Shown in pieces: positions 1-8,422 of a stretch of 64,000 bases of DNA. How positions within the stretch are numbered: the stretch's first letter is position 1; the number at the start of each line of letters is the position of its first letter. Source of the stretch: Pectobacterium carotovorum (GTDB lineage: Bacteria > Pseudomonadota > Gammaproteobacteria > Enterobacterales > Enterobacteriaceae). The translations under genes were made by a program, and so were the position numbers. A model generated the notes under the pieces. The model was not told the origin of the DNA. It ran no database searches and was given only the letters and a program-made list of their open reading frames with translations. The DNA lies in assembly GCF_033898505.1 (NCBI RefSeq), contig NZ_JAXAFK010000003.1, positions 372,001-436,000 of the forward strand, given 5' to 3'.

Positions 1-86
1 TGACAGGCCATCGTCGTGCCGATACCCATTGCCATCAGTAAGATACCGCTCAATACCCCTTTCCCTACCGCCCGGGACACACCCAT
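1..86 (-). CDS. Unknown protein, N-terminal fragment (cut by window edge)
   Basis: A reading frame runs leftwards off the window from an ATG at 84-86. A GGTGG ribosome-binding site lies 5 bases upstream of the start. Only about 28 residues are visible; they start MGVSRAVGKG and continue into a hydrophobic stretch (GVLSGILLMAMGIGTTMA), which fits a signal peptide or a first membrane segment. The family cannot be named from this fragment. It is transcribed away from ilvBN and shares the upstream region that carries the ERIC element. The start is supported mainly by the good Shine-Dalgarno match. Confidence 0.5.
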   Translation of the reverse strand, partial: MGVSRAVGKGVLSGILLMAMGIGTTMAC

Positions 87-221
87 TTATCACCACCCAC
101 TATCCCAATGATTATTTTATAATTTATAACATTGAAACCCTGTTCCAATTGTGAAAACAGTCACGCTTCTCTGGTTCTGCGGCGAAAAATCAAGCGGTAA
201 TCGTGCGGTAAAATACCAATA

Positions 222-557
<336 letters not shown>

Positions 558-732
558 CTGTGACCAATTCGACATATTCAGTTTTTATACCTTGTAGGTA
601 TTGTGTCTTTTTGTGCTGCTGTGCTTATATGAATTGGCGATAGGCTGATGACACATTCAAATACAACGCCCAGCCATCACTAACGCAAATAAACTCAACA
701 TAAATAACTCAACATAAATAAATAGGATTCCC
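558..732 (+). promoter_or_regulatory. ilvBN upstream control region
   Basis: This non-coding stretch between the ERIC element and the leader peptide must hold the ilvBN promoter. A partial CRP-like dyad (TGTGA, six bases, CGACA) lies at 559-574 and abuts the repeat end. E. coli ilvBN is known to be activated by cAMP-CRP, so the site is plausible, but only three of five bases match in the right half. I cannot place the -35 and -10 boxes with confidence. Confidence 0.3.
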
Positions 733-843
733 GTGACGCACTACTCTTCTTCCACTTCAGCACTACTAAGCACCGCGCATGTTGACGCGGTCGTCGTCGT
801 GCGCGTGGCAGTCGTGGTCGTGGTCGTCGGCAGCGCGCCGTAA
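733..843 (+). CDS. ivbL: ilvBN operon leader peptide (valine/leucine attenuator peptide)
   Basis: This 36-codon frame starts with GTG at 733, preceded by AGGA at 724-727 with 5 bases of spacing, and ends with TAA at 841-843. It contains VVVVRV followed by A and then VVVVVV, ending GSAP, very like E. coli IvbL (VVVVRVVVVVGNAP). The cluster holds eleven valine codons, with two leucine codons nearer the start. When charged Val-tRNA or Leu-tRNA is scarce the ribosome should stall here and prevent formation of the terminator that follows at 867-897. This is a cis-acting peptide with no expected function of its own. It is too short for usual ORF cut-offs. Confidence 0.93.
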   Translation: MTHYSSSTSALLSTAHVDAVVVVRVAVVVVVVGSAP

Positions 844-866
844 CGGGTTCCGAATCGAAGATTCTC

Positions 867-906
867 AAACCCCGCCGGCGCCAGCCGAGCGGGGTTTCTT
901 GTTTTT
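867..906 (+). terminator. ilvBN attenuator
   Basis: A perfect 9-bp stem pairs AAACCCCGC (867-875) with GCGGGGTTT (889-897) around a 13-base loop. A T-rich tail follows to 906. It sits 23 bases after the leader peptide stop and 48 bases before ilvB, the normal position of an attenuator. Confidence 0.9.
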
Positions 907-953
907 ACCCTCCCCGCTCCGACACCGCACCGGCCCTGATGAAGGATGTAAGC

Positions 954-2618
954 ATGCGTTATACAGGCGCTCAGTTAATTGTTCGGCTGCTCGAACAGCA
1001 GGGCATCACCACCGTAGCGGGCATTCCCGGCGGCGCGGCTCTGCCGTTATATGATGCACTGGGTCAAAGTAAGACTATCCGTCACGTTCTGGCTCGTCAC
1101 GAGCAAGGTGCCGGGTTTATGGCGCAAGGCATGGCGCGCGCCAGCGGTCGCGCCGCCGTTTGTATGGCTTCCAGCGGCCCGGGGGCGACCAACCTGCTCA
1201 CCGCCATTGCCGATGCCAAACTGGATTCGATCCCATTGGTGTGTATCACCGGCCAGGTGCCTTCTGGCATGATCGGCACCGATGCGTTTCAGGAAGTCGA
1301 TACCTACGGCATCTCTATTCCCGTCACCAAACATAACTATCTGGTTCGCGATATCAACGAACTGCCGCGCGTGATCCCGGAAGCGTTTCGCATCGCGCAG
1401 TCGGGTCGTCCCGGCCCGGTGTGGATCGATATTCCAAAAGACATCCAGAACGCGACCATTGAGCTGAGCGAACTGCCGGGCGTCTTTCCTCTCGATACGC
1501 CACCCGCCATCCCTCAACAGGAGATCGAGCGAGCAGCAGCCATGATTAACGCAGCTCAGCGTCCGGTTCTCTATCTGGGTGGTGGGATCATTAGCAGCGC
1601 CGCGCACGAACAGGCGGTTCAACTGGCGGAACGCTCCAGCCTGCCAACCACCATGACGCTGATGGCGCTGGGTGCCATGCCCGTCGATCATCCCCTGTCG
1701 CTCGGCATGCTGGGTATGCACGCCGCACGATCAACCAATCTGATCTTGCAGCAGGCAGATTTGTTAATTGTGCTGGGTGCGCGTTTTGACGATCGTGCGA
1801 TTGGTAAAGCAGAACAGTTTTGCCCGCAGGCCAGCATCATTCACATCGATATCGATCCCGCCGAGTTGGGCAAGATCCGTCAACCACATGTGGCGATCAA
1901 CGCGGATGTCGCGCAGGCGCTGGACCAGCTGCTGCCGCATATTACGCCGCAGCAGCGTGACGTCTGGCGTACCACCGTCCGTGGGCTGCAACAGGAATTC
2001 CCGTTCAACATGCCGAATGCTGACGATCCCTTAAGCCATTATGGTCTGGTGCAGGCCACGGCGCGGGCGCTGACGGATGATGCGATCATCACCACCGATG
2101 TCGGCCAGCATCAGATGTGGGTGGCCCAATCTTATCCGCTGCGTCGTCCGCGCCAGTGGCTGACATCCGGCGGATTTGGCACGATGGGCTTTGGCCTGCC
2201 TGCGGCGATTGGCGCTGCGCTGGCCGAGCCGGAACGCACCGTGGTGTGCTTCTCGGGTGATGGCAGCCTGATGATGAACATTCAGGAAATGGCAACTGCG
2301 GCAGAAGAAGGGCTCAACGTAAAAATCGTCCTGATGAACAACCAGTCACTCGGTCTGGTTCACCAGCAGCAGGATATGTTTTTCCAGCAGCGCATCTTCG
2401 CTGCCGATTACCGTTACAGTACCAATTTCCTCGCGATTGCCGCAGGTTTCGGCTTTGCAACCTGCGATCTGAATGCAGCAGCCGATCCGCAAGCCGCCCT
2501 GCAAGAAGCGCTCAATCAGCCGGGTCCTGCGCTGATCCACGTACTGATTGACGCCAATGAAAAAGTGTTACCCATCGTGCCACCGGGCGCAGCGAACATC
2601 GATATGATCGGAGATTAA
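954..2618 (+). CDS. ilvB: Acetolactate synthase I, large (catalytic) subunit
   Basis: Condenses two pyruvates, or pyruvate with 2-oxobutyrate, in the first common step of valine, leucine and isoleucine synthesis, using thiamine diphosphate, FAD and Mg2+. The 554-residue frame matches E. coli IlvB (562) throughout: the catalytic glutamate in RHEQGAG (about residue 50), the central FAD domain with LGARFDDRA, and the GDGSLMMN cofactor motif in the C-terminal third. I chose ATG 954 because AAGGA lies 7 bases before it; an in-frame ATG at 939 has no comparable site. It ends overlapping ilvN by one base, so the subunits are translationally coupled. Expression is controlled by the valine leader and attenuator upstream. 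Confidence 0.96.
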   Translation: MRYTGAQLIVRLLEQQGITTVAGIPGGAALPLYDALGQSKTIRHVLARHEQGAGFMAQGMARASGRAAVCMASSGPGATNLLTAIADAKLDSIPLVCITGQVPSGMIGTDAFQEVDTYGISIPVTKHNYLVRDINELPRVIPEAFRIAQSGRPGPVWIDIPKDIQNATIELSELPGVFPLDTPPAIPQQEIERAAAMINAAQRPVLYLGGGIISSAAHEQAVQLAERSSLPTTMTLMALGAMPVDHPLSLGMLGMHAARSTNLILQQADLLIVLGARFDDRAIGKAEQFCPQASIIHIDIDPAELGKIRQPHVAINADVAQALDQLLPHITPQQRDVWRTTVRGLQQEFPFNMPNADDPLSHYGLVQATARALTDDAIITTDVGQHQMWVAQSYPLRRPRQWLTSGGFGTMGFGLPAAIGAALAEPERTVVCFSGDGSLMMNIQEMATAAEEGLNVKIVLMNNQSLGLVHQQQDMFFQQRIFAADYRYSTNFLAIAAGFGFATCDLNAAADPQAALQEALNQPGPALIHVLIDANEKVLPIVPPGAANIDMIGD

Positions 2619-2935
2619 TGACTATGTCAACTCAACTAACTTCGTCAACACAACCAACTTCAAATCAGGTCACGCTAGAACTCTCTGTGCGCAACCACCC
2701 CGGCGTCATGTCACACGTTTGCGGCCTGTTTGCCCGCCGGGCATTTAACGTGGAAGGCATTCTGTGTATGCCGCTGGCCAATGGTGAAGAAAGCCGCATC
2801 TGGCTACTTGTCAAAGATGACCAGCGGCTACCGCAGATGATCAGTCAGGTGGAAAAGCTGGAAGACGTCCTTCAGGTACGTCGTCACGGTGAAGAAATGC
2901 GTATTTTCGAGCAGGTCGCCGAGTTTTACTGCTAG
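2618..2935 (+). CDS. ilvN: Acetolactate synthase I, small regulatory subunit
   Basis: A 105-residue regulatory subunit that binds IlvB and confers valine feedback inhibition. It consists of one ACT domain: [21 protein letters not shown] aligns with E. coli IlvN, and the [10 protein letters not shown] segment is nearly identical. Its ATG overlaps the ilvB stop (TAATG); another in-frame ATG six bases on could also serve. The first 18 or so residues are rich in Ser, Thr and Gln and vary between species. No other gene follows on this strand, so the operon is leader-ilvB-ilvN. Confidence 0.95.
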   Translation: MTMSTQLTSSTQPTSNQVTLELSVRNHPGVMSHVCGLFARRAFNVEGILCMPLANGEESRIWLLVKDDQRLPQMISQVEKLEDVLQVRRHGEEMRIFEQVAEFYC

Positions 2936-2942
2936 CTGGCTT

Positions 2943-2961
2943 GGCCGGGTTTTTCCCGGCC
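2943..2961 (+). terminator. Possible ilvBN terminator hairpin
   Basis: GGCCGGG (2943-2949) pairs with CCCGGCC (2955-2961) around a TTTTT loop, between the convergent ilvN and yabI stops. Neither strand has a following T-run, so an intrinsic terminator is uncertain. Confidence 0.4.
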
Positions 2962-2970
2962 TGCCCACCC

Positions 2971-3741
2971 TTACCCGTTTAACACCTGCCACAGCAGATG
3001 ACGGTAAACCGGCATCAGCGGGTGCTGAATCAGCATGAACAGCGCTGCAACCGCCGCTACGGACACCGCGGGTGCGACCCAGCGCAGACGTCTGAGCGGC
3101 ATCTTTTTGCTAAACCAGTCACGATGTTTACGCTTATCGTTGCGCCACCAGCGCCAGTTTAGCCAGCCAGCACCCCATACCACAACGGCGGTTATCAGCA
3201 GTAGCCACTTGAATCCAGCACTGTTCGTCCCCGCGGGAATATCAATCGCAACGCCGGCCAGAATGCCGGGTAAGAAATAGGCCGGCGGCCACAGCAGGCA
3301 GCCAATGATATTCGGCACGGCAAATTTATAAGGCGGTAACCCCAGCATCCCCGCCACCATCGGAATAAGCGGGCGCGTTGGACCAACAAAACGCCCGATC
3401 AATATCGTCGGCATCGGGTGTTGATACAGGGCATATTCGGTTTTACTCAACAACGCCTGGTACTTTTTCAGGAAGGACCAGTTATGCAGCGGTGCCTTAA
3501 AACGCATGCCAATAAAATAGGAAATCCAGTCTCCTAGCAGGCAACCGATAATCCCGGCCGCCCATGCCGGGTAAAGCCCCATTTGTCCGCTGCCAATCAG
3601 CGCTCCCAGCGTTGCCATCATCACCGTTCCCGGCAACAACAACCCCACCAGAGCCAGAGATTCCAGAAAGGCAACCAGCATGACGGCGATCAGTGAATAC
3701 GCTAGCGATTGGGTAACCAGATGATCCAGCCACGCTTCCAT
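2971..3741 (-). CDS. yabI: DedA-family inner membrane protein YabI
   Basis: A 256-residue polytopic membrane protein closely matching E. coli YabI (254), for instance in LVAFLESLALVGLLLPGT, GRFVGPTRPLIPMVAGM and PNIIGCLLWPPAYFLPG. DedA (SNARE-associated/VTT) proteins are thought to act as lipid scramblases or proton-linked transporters needed for envelope homeostasis; the exact substrate of YabI is unclear. The conserved acidic and arginine residues of the family (ES in the first segment, GDW, GRF..GPTRP) are present. Several hydrophobic segments and a basic loop (NDKRKHRD) precede the last helix. In E. coli the gene sits by thiQ and araC; here it lies tail to tail with ilvN. Confidence 0.93.
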   Translation of the reverse strand: MEAWLDHLVTQSLAYSLIAVMLVAFLESLALVGLLLPGTVMMATLGALIGSGQMGLYPAWAAGIIGCLLGDWISYFIGMRFKAPLHNWSFLKKYQALLSKTEYALYQHPMPTILIGRFVGPTRPLIPMVAGMLGLPPYKFAVPNIIGCLLWPPAYFLPGILAGVAIDIPAGTNSAGFKWLLLITAVVVWGAGWLNWRWWRNDKRKHRDWFSKKMPLRRLRWVAPAVSVAAVAALFMLIQHPLMPVYRHLLWQVLNG

Positions 3742-4171
3742 AAAACCTACCCGTATTTTATAAAAACAAGGATTGTCTGGATCATAGCAGAAGCCGTCAA
3801 CTCCTGATTTTACTCCACCACCCGATTCGGGTTCATGTAAAAATCCAGTACACCGAGTTGCCGTCTGATTCCGTCTCTCAGGCGGCAGTGAGCCCGGCCT
3901 GTTAGTACAAAACCTGGCAATATCCTGCTGAAAATATGTAGTGCTATTTATCTATCAGGCATTGAAGCGATCGCCGCCTGCGGGTGCACAAGGCGTGTAC
4001 GTTTTGATAAATATCAACTATTCCCCTTATCAGAGTACACGCAATATCATTTTCCAATTCAAGCCGTTAGCACCACTTCAGTAACACAGTTTTCTGGTCA
4101 ATTCTTTTGCACCGACGGGCCTCAACACTTATGATAGCGGTCATTTTTTGCCACGGTGCCACACTGCCACT
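3742..4171. other. Intergenic region, yabI to diguanylate cyclase
   Basis: This gap of 430 bases between divergent genes has no convincing ORF. It holds an imperfect hairpin near 3861-3888, a short ACCCG/CGGGT inverted repeat near 3820 and the FNR-type palindrome listed separately at 4004-4017. A possible -10 (TATCAT) lies at 4045-4050. Confidence 0.6.
4004..4017 (+). promoter_or_regulatory. FNR-type binding site upstream of diguanylate cyclase
   Basis: TTGAT, AAAT, ATCAA is an exact match to the FNR consensus TTGAT-N4-ATCAA. It lies 155 bases before the ATG of the GGDEF gene at 4172. A TATCAT at 4045-4050 would put the site centre about 46 bases before transcription start, near but not exactly at the usual -41.5 for activation. 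Regulation by FNR is inferred from the motif only. Confidence 0.55.
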
Positions 4172-5752
4172 ATGTTTTTTAAACTACTCAACCATTTCGG
4201 ATTACGACGTCTTATCCTACTCTTGGCAGTGGCGAGCGCATTGGTAACACTGGCAAACAGTTTTTATGCCAGCTATCGCGTTCAGCGAGAGCTCCTGATT
4301 GATAATACGCTTGAAGCCAACCGCGTTTACGCCACCAAACTCGCGGCGATGACCCATTCCTTCTTTAAAGAAGCCCAGCAGCAGTTAGCCTACAGCGCCA
4401 ATATCGTCGCCACCCAGATGGATGATAAGGTCAGCCTGCTTAAAGAAGCCGACCGCCTGCGGCTACAGACCAGCAATTTCAACTCTGTTGTGATTGCAGA
4501 TGAAAAAGGCATCGTCAGAGCCACGTCACCCGATACGTTCCAATTAATCGGGAGAAGCCTGACCACAGACGGCGCACTCGAAGCCTTAAGAGAAAAACAG
4601 CCGCTTATCAGCCAACCCTATGTGTCTGCCGCCAATAACTTCATTGTGCTGATATCTGCGCCGATCTTCACGCGAGATGGCCGTTACAAAGGGTTTATCG
4701 GTGGATCGATCTATCTTAAGCAGCCCAGCGTTCTCAATACATTATTGGACAAACATTATTACCGCGACGGTTCTTATATTTATGTCACCGATAAGAACAA
4801 AAGAATGCTGTATCACCGCGATATCGAGCGGATTGGCAAAACAGAGACCAACAATCTGGATATCGACGCGCAGCATGAGAATAACGGTAGCCAGCACATG
4901 CTGAACTATCTGGGTGAGAAGATGTTAGCGGGCTACGCCGTTGAATCTACTTCACAGTGGCAGATTGTGGCGCTCCGTCCAACCGACATTACGCTGAAAC
5001 CGCTGGATGGTCTGATGCTAAATGTGCTGCGCCACACGCTCCCTCTGGCGCTTTTGACTATCTTCTGCGTTTGGCTGCTTGCGCGGCTCATCGCTCAGCC
5101 GCTGTGGCTGCTGGCACGCAGCGCCAATAAGATGGATGCGACGGATGTCTCCGACGACATCAGAAATATTCACTCCTGGTATTTCGAGGCCTCGCAGCTT
5201 AAACAGGCCATGCTGCTGGGTATCGATTTACTTCAGCGCAAAATTGGTAAGTTACGTTCTGAGGCACACTCAGACCCGATGACCGACCTGCTCAATCGCC
5301 GTGGGTTGGATAGCGTTCTCCGCTACTGGCAGATGGGACAGAAAAGTTTTGCGGTCATCGCGCTGGATATCGATCGCTTCAAACGCATCAATGACACCTA
5401 CGGTCACGATGTCGGCGATAACGTTATTCGCTATCTCTCACAGCTGATTCGCACCAGTTCACGCGATTCCGACATCCTGTGCCGCAGCGGCGGTGAAGAG
5501 TTTTTGATCTTGCTGCCGGAAACGCATCTCGACGTCGCGATCAGCATTGCTGAACGGCTACGGCAGCGCATGGAAGAATCAACCATTCCTGTCGTGGGCA
5601 ATATCACCATCTCACTAGGCGTTGCTCTGTGGGAACCGGGCGTCAGCGATATGTCGATCGAACGCACCTTCAAGCTGGCGGATGAGGCCCTGTATCAGGC
5701 CAAGCAGGAAGGCCGCAACCGCGTGGTTTCTGCCTCCGGCAACGAGCAGTAA
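4172..5752 (+). CDS. Membrane-bound diguanylate cyclase (periplasmic sensor plus GGDEF)
   Basis: A 526-residue protein predicted to make cyclic di-GMP from two GTP. Order: a membrane helix near residues 12-32, a periplasmic Cache-like sensor of about 260 residues, a second helix near 288-307 (LPLALLTIFCVWLLARLIA), a HAMP-like linker, and a C-terminal GGDEF domain. The active site reads SGGEEF, an accepted active variant, and an RDSD inhibitory site lies five residues before it, so product inhibition is likely. LDIDRFKRIND and the T-D-x-L-N-R-R start are typical. I chose ATG 4172 over an upstream TTG at 4148. It is a single-gene unit. The ligand is unknown. The upstream FNR box hints at control by oxygen. 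Confidence 0.9.
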   Translation: MFFKLLNHFGLRRLILLLAVASALVTLANSFYASYRVQRELLIDNTLEANRVYATKLAAMTHSFFKEAQQQLAYSANIVATQMDDKVSLLKEADRLRLQTSNFNSVVIADEKGIVRATSPDTFQLIGRSLTTDGALEALREKQPLISQPYVSAANNFIVLISAPIFTRDGRYKGFIGGSIYLKQPSVLNTLLDKHYYRDGSYIYVTDKNKRMLYHRDIERIGKTETNNLDIDAQHENNGSQHMLNYLGEKMLAGYAVESTSQWQIVALRPTDITLKPLDGLMLNVLRHTLPLALLTIFCVWLLARLIAQPLWLLARSANKMDATDVSDDIRNIHSWYFEASQLKQAMLLGIDLLQRKIGKLRSEAHSDPMTDLLNRRGLDSVLRYWQMGQKSFAVIALDIDRFKRINDTYGHDVGDNVIRYLSQLIRTSSRDSDILCRSGGEEFLILLPETHLDVAISIAERLRQRMEESTIPVVGNITISLGVALWEPGVSDMSIERTFKLADEALYQAKQEGRNRVVSASGNEQ

Positions 5753-5775
5753 TCCAAATCCCTCTTCTCTATCAT

Positions 5776-5806
5776 AGGTGATGTCGCTAGATACTAGACA
5801 TCACCT
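5776..5806 (+). terminator. Inverted repeat after the diguanylate cyclase gene
   Basis: AGGTGATGTC (5776-5785) pairs perfectly with GACATCACCT (5797-5806) over 10 bp. It begins 24 bases after the stop codon. There is no T-run, so it may be an RNA-stabilising or Rho-related structure rather than a classic terminator. Confidence 0.45.
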
Positions 5807-5870
5807 GTATAAATAACCATACTTACTCTTACTATCCTTTCTTATCCCGCTCGCTATAAAAGGCCGCTTA

Positions 5871-8237
5871 GTGACTCAGGTTCGTCAGGGGTTTCTACTG
5901 ACCCGCCACTGGAATGACACGCCAGCTGGCACGCAGGTTGAATTCTGGCTGGCCACCGATGAAGGCCCGCTGCTGGTACGTCTGCCGCTACAGCAGGCCG
6001 TAGCCTTTATTCCCGCTCAGCAGGAAGCCCGCGCAAGAACGCTCTTACAGCAGGAAAAACGCTGGCAGTTAAAACCGCTCGCCATGCAGGATTTCCATCA
6101 TCAACCGCTGCTGGGGCTGTATTGCCCACAATACCGGCAGTTGATGCGACTGGAGAAACTGCTGCGTGAAGGCGGCGTTCAGGTTTACGAAGCGGATATT
6201 CGCCCGACGGAACGCTTTCTGATGGAGCGTTTTATCACGGCACCGGTGTGGTTTAGCGGTACTCCCACGTCGGATAGCCTGCTGACAGATGCCCGCATGA
6301 AGCCCAATCCCGACTACCGCCCGACGCTCAGGCTGGTGTCGCTGGATATCGAAACCAACCGCCACGGCGAGCTTTACTGCATCGGGCTGGAAGGCTGCGG
6401 GCAGCGTCAGGTTTACATGCTCGGCCCGCCGAACGGCACGCCTGCCGAACACGAGGATTTTACGCTGGAGTACGTCGCCAGCCGCCCACTGCTGCTGGAA
6501 AAGCTGAACATCTGGATGCAGCAGCACGATCCCGATGCCATCATTGGCTGGAATCTGGTGCAGTTTGACCTGCGCGTCTTACAGAAGCATGCCGAGCGCT
6601 ACAACATTCCGCTCAAGCTGGGGCGCAACGGGCAGGCGTTGGAGTGGCGGGAACACGGTTTTAAGCAGGGGCACTTCTTTGCCAGCGCCACTGGCCGTTT
6701 GATTATCGATGGCATTGAAGCGCTCAAGTCAGCAACATGGAATTTTGCCTCGTTTAGTCTGGAGTTTGTCGCGCAGTCGCTGCTGGGGGAAGGCAAAGCT
6801 ATCGACACGCCTTATCAGCGCATGGACGAAATCGACCGCCGCTTTGCCGAAGATAAACCCGCACTCGCGCGCTATAACTTGCAGGACTGCGAGCTGGTCA
6901 CGCGTATTTTCGACAAAACCGAACTGCTGCCGTTCTTGCTGGAGCGCGCCAGCGTCACTGGTCTGGCGGCTGACCGAAGCGGCGGTTCCGTCGCAGCATT
7001 TTCCCACCTTTATTTACCGCGCATGCATCGCATGGGCTACGTCGCTCCGAATCTGGGCGACGTCGCGCTTGAAGCCAGCCCCGGTGGATTTGTGATGGAT
7101 TCGCGGCCCGGCCTGTATGATTCGGTGCTCGTGCTGGATTACAAGAGCCTCTACCCTTCCATCATCCGCACGTTTCTGATCGACCCGGTCGGGCTGGCGG
7201 TGGGAACACAAAATCCAGACGCGCAGCACGCCGTCCCCGGCTTTCGCGGCGCATGGTTCTCCCGCGAACAGCACTGCCTTCCCGCGATTGTTGAGCAAAT
7301 CTGGCAAGGGCGTGAAGCGGCGAAGCGCACCAGCAACAAACCGCTGTCGCAGGCGTTGAAGATCATCATGAATGCCTTTTACGGCGTGCTGGGTGCCACA
7401 GGCTGCCGCTTCTTCGATCCGCGTCTCGCCTCCTCCATCACCCTACGCGGCCATGAGATCATGCGCAAAACGCGCGAGCTGATCGAGGAACAAGGCTATC
7501 AGGTCATTTATGGCGATACCGACTCCACGTTCGTCTGGCTGAAACACGCGCATAGTGAAGAAGAAGCGACAACGATTGGCAACGCGCTGGTGCAGCACGT
7601 TAATCAATGGTGGACACAGCACCTGCAAGACACTTTGCAGTTGACCAGCGCGCTGGAATTGGAGTTTGAAACGCACTTCCGCCGCTTTCTGATGCCCACC
7701 ATTCGCGGTGCCGAGCAAGGCAGCAAAAAGCGCTACGCCGGGCTAATCGACACGCCACAAGGCGAAAAGATGGTATTCAAAGGGCTGGAAACCGTGCGGA
7801 CCGACTGGACACCGCTGGCGCAACAGTTTCAACAGCAGCTCTATCTGCTGATTTTTCAGCAACAGCCGTATCAGGAGTGGCTACGGGATTATGTCGATCG
7901 CACCCTAAACGGGGAATTCGACGATCTGCTGATCTATCGCAAACGGCTACGCCGCCGACTTGATGACTACCAGCGCAACGTGCCCCCCCACGCCAGAGCC
8001 GCAAAAATTGCCGATGACTATAACCGCCAGCAAGGGCGACCGCTGCAATATCAAAACGGCGGCTGGATCAGTTATGTAATGACCGTCAACGGCCCCGAAC
8101 CGCTGGAAACCCGGCATTCACCGCTGGATTATCAGCATTATGTCGAACGCCAGCTCCAGCCGGTCGCCGACGCCATTCTTCCTTTCCTGCATGATGATTT
8201 TTCTACACTGGTTACAGGCCAGATGGGTCTGTTTTAA
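5871..8237 (+). CDS. polB: DNA polymerase II
   Basis: A family B DNA polymerase of 788 residues (E. coli Pol II 783), used in repair, replication restart and translesion synthesis. The N-terminal 3'-5' exonuclease carries the DIE motif at D159/E161 and a second acidic motif in [10 protein letters not shown]. The polymerase domain has DYKSLYPSI, the K-containing [11 protein letters not shown] helix and the YGDTDS metal-binding motif. It ends with GQMGLF, a typical beta-clamp binding tail. The start is GTG 5871 with AAAAGG about 7 bases before it. E. coli polB belongs to the SOS regulon (dinA); only a half-conserved LexA box is seen upstream (5805-5816). The neighbour rapA follows on the same strand with a 185-base gap, as in E. 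coli. Confidence 0.97.
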   Translation: MTQVRQGFLLTRHWNDTPAGTQVEFWLATDEGPLLVRLPLQQAVAFIPAQQEARARTLLQQEKRWQLKPLAMQDFHHQPLLGLYCPQYRQLMRLEKLLREGGVQVYEADIRPTERFLMERFITAPVWFSGTPTSDSLLTDARMKPNPDYRPTLRLVSLDIETNRHGELYCIGLEGCGQRQVYMLGPPNGTPAEHEDFTLEYVASRPLLLEKLNIWMQQHDPDAIIGWNLVQFDLRVLQKHAERYNIPLKLGRNGQALEWREHGFKQGHFFASATGRLIIDGIEALKSATWNFASFSLEFVAQSLLGEGKAIDTPYQRMDEIDRRFAEDKPALARYNLQDCELVTRIFDKTELLPFLLERASVTGLAADRSGGSVAAFSHLYLPRMHRMGYVAPNLGDVALEASPGGFVMDSRPGLYDSVLVLDYKSLYPSIIRTFLIDPVGLAVGTQNPDAQHAVPGFRGAWFSREQHCLPAIVEQIWQGREAAKRTSNKPLSQALKIIMNAFYGVLGATGCRFFDPRLASSITLRGHEIMRKTRELIEEQGYQVIYGDTDSTFVWLKHAHSEEEATTIGNALVQHVNQWWTQHLQDTLQLTSALELEFETHFRRFLMPTIRGAEQGSKKRYAGLIDTPQGEKMVFKGLETVRTDWTPLAQQFQQQLYLLIFQQQPYQEWLRDYVDRTLNGEFDDLLIYRKRLRRRLDDYQRNVPPHARAAKIADDYNRQQGRPLQYQNGGWISYVMTVNGPEPLETRHSPLDYQHYVERQLQPVADAILPFLHDDFSTLVTGQMGLF

Positions 8238-8422
8238 ATGACGCGTATTCATGTTTTTTAACGAAAGCGGTTAATTCGCGGTACAGCAAGTTTGAGGGGT
8301 GACGAACGCACCGTCATCCATTACCATAACGCCCTTTCTGAATTTGCATCAGCAGCATTATCGGCGCCCGATAATGTAATCAGACATTCCCCCGACACAG
8401 ACGAAAATCGAGCTAAGAATTT

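Noticed and set aside
779..1054. ORF of 91 residues spanning the ilvB attenuator
   Set aside because: It runs through the terminator hairpin and into ilvB in another frame; Arg/Ser-rich composition is that of a shadow of the Val-codon leader.
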